11,457 nucleotides of DNA from Faecalibacterium prausnitzii (GCA_002313795.1 DCCL01000163.1:4484-15940), one strand, 5' to 3'; counted from the first letter of the stretch, positions 1-7,804 are shown. Made by a program: numbers and translations. The notes: a model not told the origin generated them from the letters alone.

Positions 1-94
1 TCCCCCCCCTCATCATTCTTGTCAAGTGAATCGGAAAAGACTGTCATTCTGACAAAATCCACCTTATCAATTCCAGCAATTTGACGGCAGACGC

Positions 95-139
95 AAAAAG
101 CCCCGGCGGGCACTGTCGTGAAACAGCGCCCGCCGGGGC
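95..139 (-). terminator. intrinsic terminator of the glg operon
   Basis: The arms at 100-116 and 123-139 form a 17-bp stem with a six-base loop, followed on the minus strand by five U (complement of 95-99). The only imperfect pair is a G-U wobble in the minus-strand RNA, but an A-C mismatch on the plus strand, so the element is built for minus-strand transcription. It lies 25 bases past the glgA stop codon. Confidence 0.95.
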
Positions 140-164
140 AGAATGGGGGTCTTTGATCTAGTTT

Positions 165-1583
165 TTACCAGAGGTTTGCGGTCTCGTTGTAGAGGCCCTC
201 ATAGCTCTTTGCGGAGACATCCCAGCTGAAGTCGCACTCCATGTCATGCTTGACAAGGTTGTGCCAGTCTTCCTTGCTGTAGTAGCGATCCTGTGCACGG
301 CAGCAGGCATCATACAGCTCATGGGCGCTGTAGCCTGCAAAGGTGAAGCCGTTGCCCTCGCCCAGTGTGCAGTCGTGGATGGAATCCCGCAGACCGCCGG
401 TCTCACGGACGATGGGAGGCGTGCCGTAGCGGCAGGCCACCATCTGTGCCAGACCGCAGGGCTCACTCTTGGAGGGCATGATGAAGACATCAGCGCCGGC
501 GTAGATCTCCTGCGACAGGGTCGGCTCGAAGCCGATGTAGGTGCCCACACGGCCCGGATGACGGCCGCACAGGTCGGAGAAGAAGTTCTCGTACTGGCTC
601 TCGCCGCTGCCCAGGATGACCAGCTCGATGCCGCGGTCCACCAGGCCGTCGGCCACGCTCTGCACCAGGTCGAAGCCCTTCATGCCGACCATACGGCTGA
701 CCATGGCGAAGACAGGGCTGCCGTCCTTATTCAGGCCGAACTTGTCCTGCAGGGCCTCCTTGCACTTTGCCTTGCCCTCATCAAAGTTGGTGATGTCGTA
801 GTTGAAGGGGATGTGCGGGTCGGTGGCAGGGTTGTTGGCCTCCATATCGATACCGTTCAGGATACCGCAGAGCTTATACTGCTTCTCCCGCAGCAGGGCA
901 TCCAGACCGTAGCTGAACCACGGGTCGAGGATCTCCTGTGCGTAGGTGGGGCTGACGGTGGTGATCTTATCGGCAGTCTCGATGGCGCCCTTCATGAAGT
1001 TGGCGCAGCCGTCGTACTCCACGATATGCTGGTCACGGCGACCGATGCCGCAGGTGTCTTCCAGAATATCGGTACCATACTTGCCCTGATAGGCGATGTT
1101 ATGGATGGTGAAGATGGTCTTGATGCGGTTGAACTTATCGAGATGGCGGTAGTACAGGTTCAGGTAGACCGGGACCAGTGCGGTCTGCCAGTCGTTGCAG
1201 TTGATGATATCGGGGGTGAAATCGATGTAGAACAGGGTCTCCAGAATCGCGCGGGAGAAGAAAGCGAAGCGCTCGCCGTCATCGTAGAAGCCATACAGGC
1301 CGCGGCGCTTGAAGTAGTATTCATTGTCGAGGAAGTAGTAGGTCACGCCATCGACCTCGGCCTTGAACAGGCCGCAATACTGGCTGCGCCAGCCCACGGG
1401 CACCGAGTAGTTGGTGACATATTCCAGCTTGTCGCGGAACTTCAGGTCGCCATACAGGGGCATGATGACACGGGCATCCACACCGTCCTTGACCAGTGCC
1501 TTGGGCAGGGAGCCGGCCACATCAGCCAGACCACCGGATTTTGCAAAGGGGGTTGCTTCCGAAGCAGCATACAGGATCTTCAT
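165..1583 (-). CDS. glgA: glycogen synthase (ADP-glucose type)
   Basis: A 472-residue GT5 family glycogen synthase that transfers glucose from ADP-glucose to the non-reducing end of a growing alpha-1,4-glucan in the cytoplasm. The N-terminus has the K-S/T-G-G-L nucleotide-sugar motif (K15-S-G-G-L). The C-terminal GT-B lobe has the family signature PSKSEPCGL, whose Glu (about residue 374) matches E377 of the E. coli enzyme. Length is normal for the family (about 470-480). I chose the ATG at 1583 because family members begin almost directly with the ILYAASE strand and AGGAAGGAG lies nine bases upstream. A second in-frame ATG at 1616, with its own GGGAGGA four bases upstream, would add 11 residues (MKTLYQEGANL). 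It is the last gene of the glgBCDA order, but a terminator-like hairpin separates it from glgD, so its expression may be set apart from the upstream genes. Confidence 0.96.
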   Translation of the reverse strand: MKILYAASEATPFAKSGGLADVAGSLPKALVKDGVDARVIMPLYGDLKFRDKLEYVTNYSVPVGWRSQYCGLFKAEVDGVTYYFLDNEYYFKRRGLYGFYDDGERFAFFSRAILETLFYIDFTPDIINCNDWQTALVPVYLNLYYRHLDKFNRIKTIFTIHNIAYQGKYGTDILEDTCGIGRRDQHIVEYDGCANFMKGAIETADKITTVSPTYAQEILDPWFSYGLDALLREKQYKLCGILNGIDMEANNPATDPHIPFNYDITNFDEGKAKCKEALQDKFGLNKDGSPVFAMVSRMVGMKGFDLVQSVADGLVDRGIELVILGSGESQYENFFSDLCGRHPGRVGTYIGFEPTLSQEIYAGADVFIMPSKSEPCGLAQMVACRYGTPPIVRETGGLRDSIHDCTLGEGNGFTFAGYSAHELYDACCRAQDRYYSKEDWHNLVKHDMECDFSWDVSAKSYEGLYNETANLW

Positions 1584-1634
1584 AAGATTCGCTCCTTCCT
1601 GATATAAGGTTTTCATCTATCCTCCCGCTGCGGC

Positions 1635-1687
1635 AAAAAGAGCGGGCGGGGGCACACGGTGCCCCCGCCCCTCTTTAAAAGAGGGGC
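1635..1687 (-). terminator. tandem overlapping hairpins between glgD and glgA
   Basis: On the minus strand two stems follow one another. The first pairs 1678-1687 with 1667-1676 (GCCCCTCTTT/AAAGAGGGGC). The second pairs 1659-1670 with 1644-1655 as a perfect 12-bp GC-rich stem with a three-base loop, followed by GCTCTTTTTG. The second is a good intrinsic terminator. The stems share 1667-1670, so they partly compete. A third, weaker pairing joins AGGGGCT near 1682-1688 with AGCCGCCCCT near 1700-1710. The element could reduce read-through into glgA, or be a dispersed palindromic repeat that landed in the operon. Confidence 0.75.
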
Positions 1688-1729
1688 TACCGGGGAGGGA
1701 GCCGCCCCTATGGGAGATCAAAGCTGCGC

Positions 1730-2857
1730 TCAGACGATGTGGTTCTTCTGAACGTAAACGGGGAAGCTCCTGGTACCGCTCAGCTTCTTGTCTGCGGTGA
1801 TGCGGACGTTCTTATCCGTCACAACGCAGTCCAGCTGTGCGCCGACTTCCACCACGGTATCCTGCATCAGGACACAGTTCTTGACGACGGCACCCTTCTT
1901 GACCTTGACGCCGCGGAAGAGCACGCAGTTCTCCACGGTGCCCTCGATGACGCAGCCATCGGCCAGCAGAGAATTGGTGACATTGGAACCAGCGACATAG
2001 CGGGTGGGGTTGTCGTCGCGGATCTTGGTATAGACAGGGCTCTTCTTGGGGAAAAGCGCATTCAGGTTTGCTTCGTCGATGAGCTTCAGATTCTCGTCGA
2101 AGTAGCTCTTCATGTCGCAGACATGGGCCACATAGCCGGTATACTCCACAGCGTGGATGTTCAGGATGTTGACATTGTGGGCCAGGATGTCGCGCTCAAA
2201 GTAGATGAGGCCGCGGGCAGTGGCGTCCTTGACCAGCTTGATGAGGGTCTGACGCTCCAGAACGTAGATGTTCAGGTCAAGGTTCTGCTTGCCGGGGCGG
2301 TAGTCGTTGAACAGCAGCTCGGTCACACGGCCGTCTTCATCGACGGTCAGGGTGTAGTTGTCGTTCTTGCGGCCCTCGGGGATCTCGGTCCTCTGGTAAG
2401 CCACGGTCACATCTGCACCGCTGGCCTGATGTGCAGCCAGCAGAGCGTTGAAATCGTAGTTGATGGCGATGTTGGCATCGCTCATGACCACGTAGCGCTC
2501 CTTCTGGTTCTCGAGGAAGCTCAGGATGGAGTTCAGTGCCTCCACGCGGCCGGAGTAGATGCGGACGCCCTTCTCAGCGAAGGGAGGCACGATGTTCAGA
2601 CCACCGTAGCGGCGGGCCATATCCCACTCGCGGCCGGTGCCCAGATGATCCATCAGGGAGTGGTAATTCTTGCGCACCACGACAGACACATTGGAGATGC
2701 CGCAGTTTGCCATGCTGGACAGGACAAAGTCCACCATGCGGTAACGGCCTGCGAAGGGGATCGAGGCCATGGCGCGCTCGGTCACCAGCTCAGGGACGGT
2801 GTTATCATAGCTGTTGGGAAAAATGATGCCCAACGCATTGTTGTTCTGGCTCAGCAT
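1730..2857 (-). CDS. glgD: glucose-1-phosphate adenylyltransferase-like subunit GlgD
   Basis: A 375-residue GlgC paralogue. In Firmicutes with both genes, GlgD is usually a poorly active or inactive partner that forms a hetero-oligomer with GlgC and activates it. The N-terminal nucleotidyltransferase fold is recognisable (PFAGRYRMVDFVLSSMANCG), and the C-terminal half has the left-handed beta-helix hexapeptide pattern (VIEGTVENCVLF, VVKNCVLMQ). It lacks the GGRGSRL nucleotide-binding loop seen in glgC; the equivalent segment reads LGIIFPNSYDNTV, as expected for GlgD. The ATG lies inside the last codons of glgC: ATGCTGA holds the start of glgD and the TGA of glgC, an overlap of seven bases that implies translational coupling. 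AAGGAGG lies ten bases upstream, inside glgC. With glgC frameshifted, ribosomes may not reach this overlap in phase, so GlgD output could also be affected. Confidence 0.95.
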   Translation of the reverse strand: MLSQNNNALGIIFPNSYDNTVPELVTERAMASIPFAGRYRMVDFVLSSMANCGISNVSVVVRKNYHSLMDHLGTGREWDMARRYGGLNIVPPFAEKGVRIYSGRVEALNSILSFLENQKERYVVMSDANIAINYDFNALLAAHQASGADVTVAYQRTEIPEGRKNDNYTLTVDEDGRVTELLFNDYRPGKQNLDLNIYVLERQTLIKLVKDATARGLIYFERDILAHNVNILNIHAVEYTGYVAHVCDMKSYFDENLKLIDEANLNALFPKKSPVYTKIRDDNPTRYVAGSNVTNSLLADGCVIEGTVENCVLFRGVKVKKGAVVKNCVLMQDTVVEVGAQLDCVVTDKNVRITADKKLSGTRSFPVYVQKNHIV

Positions 2858-4045
2858 ACTTCCTCGCCCTCCTTGACGGAATCAAATACTTTGGCGCCAT
2901 CCTTGACGGTAGCGCCTGCGCCGATGGTCAGACCGGTGCCGACGTGTGCGATGGGGCCGTCGCCGCCGATTTTGGCGCCTGCGCCCACAACGACATCCTC
3001 AGCCAGGATGCAGCGCTTGACCACTGCGCCTGCCTTGACCACGACGCCATCCATCAGGACGGCATCCTCAACGGTAGCGCCCTCTTCCACCACGACGCCT
3101 GCGCTCAGCACAGAGTGATTGACGCGGCCATAGATCTTGCAGCCTTCCGTGACCAGCGAATCCTGCACCACGGCGCGGGGGCCGATCTTCTGAGCGGGCA
3201 GCACCGGGTTGCGGCTGTAGATCTTCCACTTCTCGTCGAAGATGTTGATGCCGGAGTTCTCGGGGTCGAGGACTTCCATATTGGCTTCCCACAGGCTGTC
3301 GATGGTGCCGACATCGCGCCAGTAACCGGCAAAGCGGTAAGCGTACATCTTGCGGCCATCGCGCAGCAGAGCGGGGATGATGTTCATGCCAAAGTCGTTC
3401 TTGGAGTTGGGATCTGCCTCGTCCTCTTCCAGGTACTTCTTCAGGATATCCCAGTTGAAGATGTAAATGCCCATGGAAGCCAGGTTGGACTTGGGTACCG
3501 GGGGCTTTTCCTGGAACTCGGTGATCTTATCGTTCTCGTCTGCGACCATCAGGCCGAAGCGGGAAGCTTCCTTCCAATCCACTTCCATGACAGCGACCGA
3601 GAACTCTGCGCCCTTTTCCTTGTGGAAGCGCAGGAAGTCTGCATAGTCCTGCTTGCAGATCTGGTCACCGGACAGGATGATGACGTACTCCGGATCGTAG
3701 CTGTCAATGAAGCCGATGTTCTGGTAAATGGCGTTTGCAGTGCCCTTATACCAGTCCGTGCCCTTTGCCTGCTCATACGGCGGCAGGGTGTGGACGCCGC
3801 CGTAGCAGACGGTCCAGGTCCCAGGGCTGGCCATTGCCGATGTACTCGTTCAGCTTCTGAGGCTGATACTGCGTTGCGATGCCAACGGTATCGATGTTGG
3901 AGTTGACGCAGTTGGACAGCGGGAAGTCCACGATGCGGTATTTGCCGCCGAAGGACACCGCCGGTTTTGCCGTTTTCTGTGTCAGCGCATACAAGCGCGA
4001 GCCACGTCCGCCGGCAAGGATCATTGCCACGATTTCTTTTGCCAT
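2851..4045 (-). pseudogene. glgC: glucose-1-phosphate adenylyltransferase, frameshifted
   Basis: ADP-glucose pyrophosphorylase, which makes ADP-glucose from glucose-1-phosphate and ATP, the first committed step of bacterial glycogen synthesis. The frame opens at the ATG at 4045 (GGGGAG nine bases upstream) and gives 79 normal residues, including AGGRGSRL and [19 protein letters not shown], up to PWDLDR. One extra base at about 3808-3809 then shifts the frame, and the protein ends at a TGA at 3773. The rest continues in the next frame from [11 protein letters not shown] through SGDQICKQDY, EKPPVPKSNLASMGIYIF and a hexapeptide beta-helix to the stop at 2851. Removing one base gives 397 residues, normal for the family. 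No homopolymer or clear slippery site is present. It may be a real null allele or a sequencing error; all downstream conserved blocks look intact, so if real it is recent. Confidence 0.9.
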
Positions 4046-4121
4046 AGCTTTATTCTCCCCTTTAAAAGCATTTCCTGATAGTTTGGTGGAAATGGTTCAA
4101 CAATATCGGTGCGGGTCAGGC

Positions 4122-6305
4122 TTACTTCTCAGCCTTCTCCGTCTTTTTTGCCCGGGGCTTGCGGGCGGGCTTTACTTCCGGCTCCGCAGCCTTTTCGGCC
4201 TTGGGTTTTCTGCCCCGCTTGGCAGGTGCTTTTTCCTCTGCAGGAGCAGTCTCTGCCTTGGGCTTGCGGCCCCGTTTGGCCGGGGTCTTTTCCTCGGCCT
4301 TTGCCGCTTTGGCGGTCTTTGCAGCCTTTACAGCTTTTGCAGCCTTCTTGGGAGCGGCCTTTTCCGCAGCCTTCTCCTCTGCCGTCTTGCGGGTGCGCTT
4401 GATGGGCACCTCAAAGTACAGCACGCTCATGGGAGGCAGGGTGATGGTGATGCTCTGCTCAAAGCCATGGAGCGGCTTTTTCTTGGAGCGGACTGCCTTG
4501 TTGTGGACGCTGCCGGAGCCGCCGAACTCCTCGTCATCGCTGTTCAGGATCTCTTTGTAAGTACCGGAAGTGGGGGCACCCAGCATGTAGCCCTCCCGCA
4601 GGACAGGGTTGAAGTTGCAGACCACAAGGATCTGCTTGCCGCTGGCATCCTTCCGCAGGAATGCCACAACGCTCTGCTGCGAGTCATCGGGAACGATCCA
4701 CTGGAAGCCCTCCCAGCTGTAATCGATCTGCCAGAAGGCAGGGTGCTCTTTGTAGAATTTGTTCAGGGTCTTGACGTAGGTCTGCAGCTCGGTGTGCTTG
4801 TCGTAGCCCAGCAGCATCCAGTCCAGCGGCTTGGCCTCGTTCCACTCGGTGAACTGGCCGAACTCCTGACCCATGAACAGCAGCTTCTTGCCGGGGTGGG
4901 CCATCATGTAGCCGAAGAAAGTGCGCAGGTTGGCGAACTTCGCCTCGTAATCGCCCGGCATCTTATTGATGAGACTGCCCTTGCCGTGCACCACCTCATC
5001 ATGGCTGATGGGCAGCACGAAATTCTCGCTGAATGCGTAGAAGAAGCTGAAGGTGACTTTATTGTGGTTGCCGGAACGGAAAAGCGGGTCAGTCTTCATG
5101 TAGCTAAGCATGTCGTTCATCCAGCCCATGTTCCACTTGAAGTTGAAGCCCAGACCGCCGTCGGAAGCCGGTTTTGTGACCATGGGCCATGCGGTGGACT
5201 CCTCCGCGATCATGTATTTATGCGGGTGGCGGCCCAGCACCGTGGTGTTCAGTTTACGCAGGAAAGCCACGGCCTCAAGATTCTCCTTGCCACCGTTCTT
5301 GTTGGGCTCCCACTCGCCCTGCTTGCGGTTGTAATCCAGATAGAGCATGGAGGCCACGGCATCCACCCGCAGGCCGTCGATGTGGTACTGCTCCAGCCAG
5401 TAGAGTGCGCTGGAAATGAGGAAGCTCTGCACCTCACTGCGGCCGAAATCGAAGACCATGGTGCCCCATTCCTTGTGCTCGCCGCGCTTGGGGTTGGGGT
5501 CTTCGTAGCAGGGTTCTCCATCGAACATGTACAGGCCGAACTGGTCTTTGGGGAAGTGGGCCGGCACCCAGTCCATGATGACACCGATGCCCGCTTCGTG
5601 CATCTTGTCCACAAAAGTCATCAGATCCTTCGGGGTGCCGTAGCGGCTGGTGGGGGCAAAATAGCCCGTGACCTGATAGCCCCAGCTGCCATCAAAGGGA
5701 TACTCCATGACGGGCAGCAGCTCCACATGGGTATAGCCCATATCCTTGATGTACGGGATGAGCTGGTCGGCCAGCTCGGAGTAATTATAGGGCAGGTCGC
5801 CCTCCTTCATCTTCCAACTGCCGGCATGCATCTCGTAGATATTCATGGGGCCGTTGATGACGTCTTCCTTCTTCTGGGCCGTCTGCCATGCGCTGTCGTG
5901 CCACTCAAAGCCATTGATATCGTAGACCTTGCTGCCGTTGGAGGGGCGGGTCTCGGCGTGGAATGCATAGGGGTCGGCCTTGTAGACCAGGTCCCCTGCG
6001 CGGGTGGTCACGCAGTATTTATAGACATCGTATTCTTTCATACCGGGGATGAACAGCTCCCACACAGAGTCTCCGTCCACCTTGCGCATCGGGTGGCTGC
6101 CCGGTTTCCAGCTATTAAAATCGCCTACCACGCTGATGGCCGTCGCATGCGGTGCCCAGACGCGGAACACCACGCCTGTCTCCCCGGCCCGCTGCTCGAT
6201 GTGTGCGCCAAAATAGCGGTACGCTTCACAGTTATTTCCCTGCTTGAACAAATACACCGGCAGATCCGATGGATTGCTGCGGGTCTTTTCCTCAGTCGGT
6301 TTCAT
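4122..6305 (-). CDS. glgB: 1,4-alpha-glucan branching enzyme with basic C-terminal tail
   Basis: A 727-residue GH13 branching enzyme that cuts alpha-1,4 chains and re-attaches them as alpha-1,6 branches. Residues about 40-125 form the CBM48-type N-terminal domain (VVFRVWAPHATAISVVGDFNSW). The (beta/alpha)8 barrel follows, with D315 (GLRVDAVASM) as nucleophile, E368 (MIAEES) as acid/base and D436 (ISHDEVVHGKGS) as the third acid; their spacing matches D405/E458/D526 of E. coli. A beta-sandwich domain ends near residue 635 (SVLYFEVPI). Residues 636-727 are an unusual Lys/Ala/Pro-rich extension with a 15-residue repeat, EEKxPAKRGRKPKAE, at 671-685 and 690-704. The tail is in frame with no break, so it is part of the protein. 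The ATG at 6305 has GGGGAGGAG six bases upstream. It is the first gene of the operon, with 76 bases and no terminator before glgC. Confidence 0.96.
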   Translation of the reverse strand: MKPTEEKTRSNPSDLPVYLFKQGNNCEAYRYFGAHIEQRAGETGVVFRVWAPHATAISVVGDFNSWKPGSHPMRKVDGDSVWELFIPGMKEYDVYKYCVTTRAGDLVYKADPYAFHAETRPSNGSKVYDINGFEWHDSAWQTAQKKEDVINGPMNIYEMHAGSWKMKEGDLPYNYSELADQLIPYIKDMGYTHVELLPVMEYPFDGSWGYQVTGYFAPTSRYGTPKDLMTFVDKMHEAGIGVIMDWVPAHFPKDQFGLYMFDGEPCYEDPNPKRGEHKEWGTMVFDFGRSEVQSFLISSALYWLEQYHIDGLRVDAVASMLYLDYNRKQGEWEPNKNGGKENLEAVAFLRKLNTTVLGRHPHKYMIAEESTAWPMVTKPASDGGLGFNFKWNMGWMNDMLSYMKTDPLFRSGNHNKVTFSFFYAFSENFVLPISHDEVVHGKGSLINKMPGDYEAKFANLRTFFGYMMAHPGKKLLFMGQEFGQFTEWNEAKPLDWMLLGYDKHTELQTYVKTLNKFYKEHPAFWQIDYSWEGFQWIVPDDSQQSVVAFLRKDASGKQILVVCNFNPVLREGYMLGAPTSGTYKEILNSDDEEFGGSGSVHNKAVRSKKKPLHGFEQSITITLPPMSVLYFEVPIKRTRKTAEEKAAEKAAPKKAAKAVKAAKTAKAAKAEEKTPAKRGRKPKAETAPAEEKAPAKRGRKPKAEKAAEPEVKPARKPRAKKTEKAEK

Positions 6306-6320
6306 AAACAGCTCCTCCCC

Positions 6321-6347
6321 GCACAGGCTGCAAAGGCAGTCCTGTGC
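6321..6347 (-). promoter_or_regulatory. stem-loop in the glgB 5' untranslated region
   Basis: GCACAGG/CCTGTGC and CTGC/GCAG pair around a four-base loop, with one bulged A. The hairpin begins about six bases from the predicted transcript start and ends just before the glgB Shine-Dalgarno sequence. It could protect the 5' end of the mRNA or affect ribosome access. No known riboswitch is recognised. Confidence 0.55.
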
Positions 6348-6360
6348 CTTTTACTCTCTT

Positions 6361-6389
6361 ATATTAAAGAATTTTGTCTGATTTTTCAA
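6361..6389 (-). promoter_or_regulatory. sigma-A-type promoter of the glg operon
   Basis: On the minus strand TTGAAA (6384-6389, five of six to consensus) and TAATAT (6361-6366, four of six) are 17 bases apart in an AT-rich stretch. The predicted start is near 6354, giving a leader of about 48 nt ahead of glgB. Confidence 0.65.
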
Positions 6390-6496
6390 GGCTTTTTCAG
6401 AAAATATGCTATAATCTTTTCATCAGATTTTTTCTGTTATATACAACATCCCCAATTTTTCATAAGAATTATCGGTAAACATGACAGAATAAAGGC

Positions 6497-6559
6497 AAAA
6501 AAAGAAACATCCGCCCCGGATTTTGCGCATTTGGCACAAAACCAGAACGGATGTTTTTC
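6497..6559 (-). terminator. bipartite intrinsic terminator after the 3D-domain gene
   Basis: On the minus strand AAACATCCG (6548-6556) pairs with CGGATGTTT (6505-6513). Nested inside is a second stem, GGTTTTGTGC with GCGCAAAATCC (one bulge and one wobble), around CAAAT. After a short CTT, seven U follow (complement of 6497-6503). It lies 32 bases past the stop of the 3D-domain gene and upstream of the glgB promoter, so it isolates the two transcription units. Confidence 0.85.
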
Positions 6560-6590
6560 TTATGATTTACTTTGATTTTTCACACAGCCG

Positions 6591-7649
6591 TCAGCCGACC
6601 ACGTAAACATTGACATTGATGGCGCCGTTGATGACGGACTCCGCGTAGGTCTCATAGAACAGATCCACGAGGATGCGGCCATCCTGAACAGCGAGGCCGG
6701 TGTCGGTGGCCACGGCATAGCCATAGACGAAACTGCCATCGGTGGAGGTGATATACAGCAGGGTGCCGTAGGGGATCACGCTGGGGTCAACGGCCACGGT
6801 GCCGTAACCCAGACCCAGACCGGAAGAACCCTTGCCGGACTTGGCATAATAGCCGGTGGCCTTGCCGGTGAGCACTTTGCGGTAACTGGTGGGGGCGTTG
6901 GTGGTGCCGTCCGGCCCGGTGAGGGGGGAGACGGGTGCACCTGCGCCGTAAGTTTTCACGACATGGTCGGTGGGCTCCACCGTAGTGGTCACATCGGTGA
7001 CGACGCTGTTCTCCAGCTCGCCATCCACCCAGCGCTCCCGGGTGGTGACGGTCTGCTGACCTTCAGAGCCATGCTGCAGGGTGGTGGTGCGACCGGTGTT
7101 GCGGAAGTAGAGACTGGTGTAGACGTAAGAAGTGTCATAAGGGACAGACTGCGTCTCCACCTTGTCCTGATACTCGACGCGGTGCACCTCGATCTTGCTG
7201 CCCGCCGTGACCTTTGCGCTCAGGGCAGGTTCGGTGTAGTCATCCCCATCCAGGGTGATGCCGGCACGCTCCAGAGCATCCGCTACGGTGCCCACCACCA
7301 TTCGGACGGGGTACTCCTGACCGTCAGCCTCAATGGTGACGCTGAAGGCACGCTGGATGTTCAGGGATGCCAGACTGCCGCTGTAGGCAGTGTAGTAAAC
7401 TTCGTCTCCCTCCTCGGCCTGAATGCCGGAGAGATCCATAACGCTGGCAGGGTCGGTCTCGGAGCTGAGAACGATCTGCCGCGCACCGTGGGAGTCTGTG
7501 ACGTAGGTCAGCCGCAGATTCGCGGCGGTCACGGTCAGTGTGAACACGAGGCACACAGCCATGACGCAGAACGCCAGCACACGGGATGAGGCTGCACGGG
7601 TGCAGCCAGACAATGCTTTCTTAAATTTGACGGAAGCGATACGAGACAA
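6591..7649 (-). CDS. G5 and 3D domain cell-wall protein (YabE-like)
   Basis: A 352-residue exported or membrane-anchored protein. Residues about 24-43 are a hydrophobic segment after a basic N-terminus (signal anchor or signal peptide). Two DUF348-like ubiquitin-fold segments (about 47-90 and 97-160) precede a G5 domain (about 160-235, motif QDKVETQSVPYDTSYVYT). Residues 262-352 are a 3D domain, with the three aspartates at D288 (VAVDPSVIPYGT), D316 (ATDTG) and D329 (VDLFY). 3D domains occur in MltA-type lytic transglycosylases and in Rpf/YabE/YocH-like wall-remodelling proteins; G5 is linked to wall or sugar binding. There is no separate transglycosylase domain, so the 3D domain is the candidate enzyme. 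The start is uncertain: the only early candidate is TTG at 7649, and GAGAGGAG touches it with no spacer; the next ATG (residue 30) would remove the basic N-terminus. It is monocistronic, with its own promoter and terminator. Confidence 0.9.
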   Translation of the reverse strand: MSRIASVKFKKALSGCTRAASSRVLAFCVMAVCLVFTLTVTAANLRLTYVTDSHGARQIVLSSETDPASVMDLSGIQAEEGDEVYYTAYSGSLASLNIQRAFSVTIEADGQEYPVRMVVGTVADALERAGITLDGDDYTEPALSAKVTAGSKIEVHRVEYQDKVETQSVPYDTSYVYTSLYFRNTGRTTTLQHGSEGQQTVTTRERWVDGELENSVVTDVTTTVEPTDHVVKTYGAGAPVSPLTGPDGTTNAPTSYRKVLTGKATGYYAKSGKGSSGLGLGYGTVAVDPSVIPYGTLLYITSTDGSFVYGYAVATDTGLAVQDGRILVDLFYETYAESVINGAINVNVYVVG

Positions 7650-7678
7650 CTCCTCTCTTTTCAGATTTTGGAATACAG

Positions 7679-7749
7679 AGCGGGCCTGTATTTCAAGGCC
7701 CGCTTCTCCGTGCGTAAATACCCCCGCACAGCGGGTGCCGCAATGCGGC
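7679..7749 (-). promoter_or_regulatory. three-hairpin leader of the 3D-domain gene
   Basis: The predicted 149-nt leader has three consecutive stems in the minus-strand RNA: GCCGC/GCGGC at 7737-7749, CCCGC/GCGGG at 7723-7735, and a perfect 9-bp stem, AGCGGGCCT/AGGCCCGCT, at 7679-7704. None is followed by a U-tract. Wall-remodelling genes of Firmicutes are often controlled by c-di-AMP riboswitches, but I do not see that consensus here. The structure is unassigned. Confidence 0.45.
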
Positions 7750-7804
7750 TTTTCACTTCACCGTGATGAATTTTATGCGCTGCAACGTTTGTTGAGCGGG
7801 TAGT

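Noticed and set aside
1..60. TTGACA at 20-25 on the minus strand, suggesting a promoter leading out of the window
   Set aside because: The matching -10 position falls at or beyond the window edge and cannot be read.
246..1607. Long plus-strand frame opposite glgA
   Set aside because: Antisense shadow rich in Ala, Val and Asp, produced by codon bias; no domain seen.
1739..3118. Long plus-strand frame opposite glgD and glgC
   Set aside because: Antisense shadow across two recognised genes; no motif and no start signal.
3802..3815. Programmed frameshift as an explanation for glgC
   Set aside because: There is no slippery heptamer, no stop-associated shift site and no clear downstream pseudoknot; GlgC families do not use frameshifting. 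A mutation or sequence error is simpler.
3879..6575. Very long open frame (898 codons) on the plus strand opposite glgB
   Set aside because: It is the mirror frame of a GC-rich gene; glgB has full family similarity and all catalytic residues, while this frame shows only low-complexity runs and no ribosome site.
7680..7704. 9-bp GC-rich hairpin before the wall-protein gene as a terminator
   Set aside because: No U-tract on either strand; kept only as part of the structured leader.
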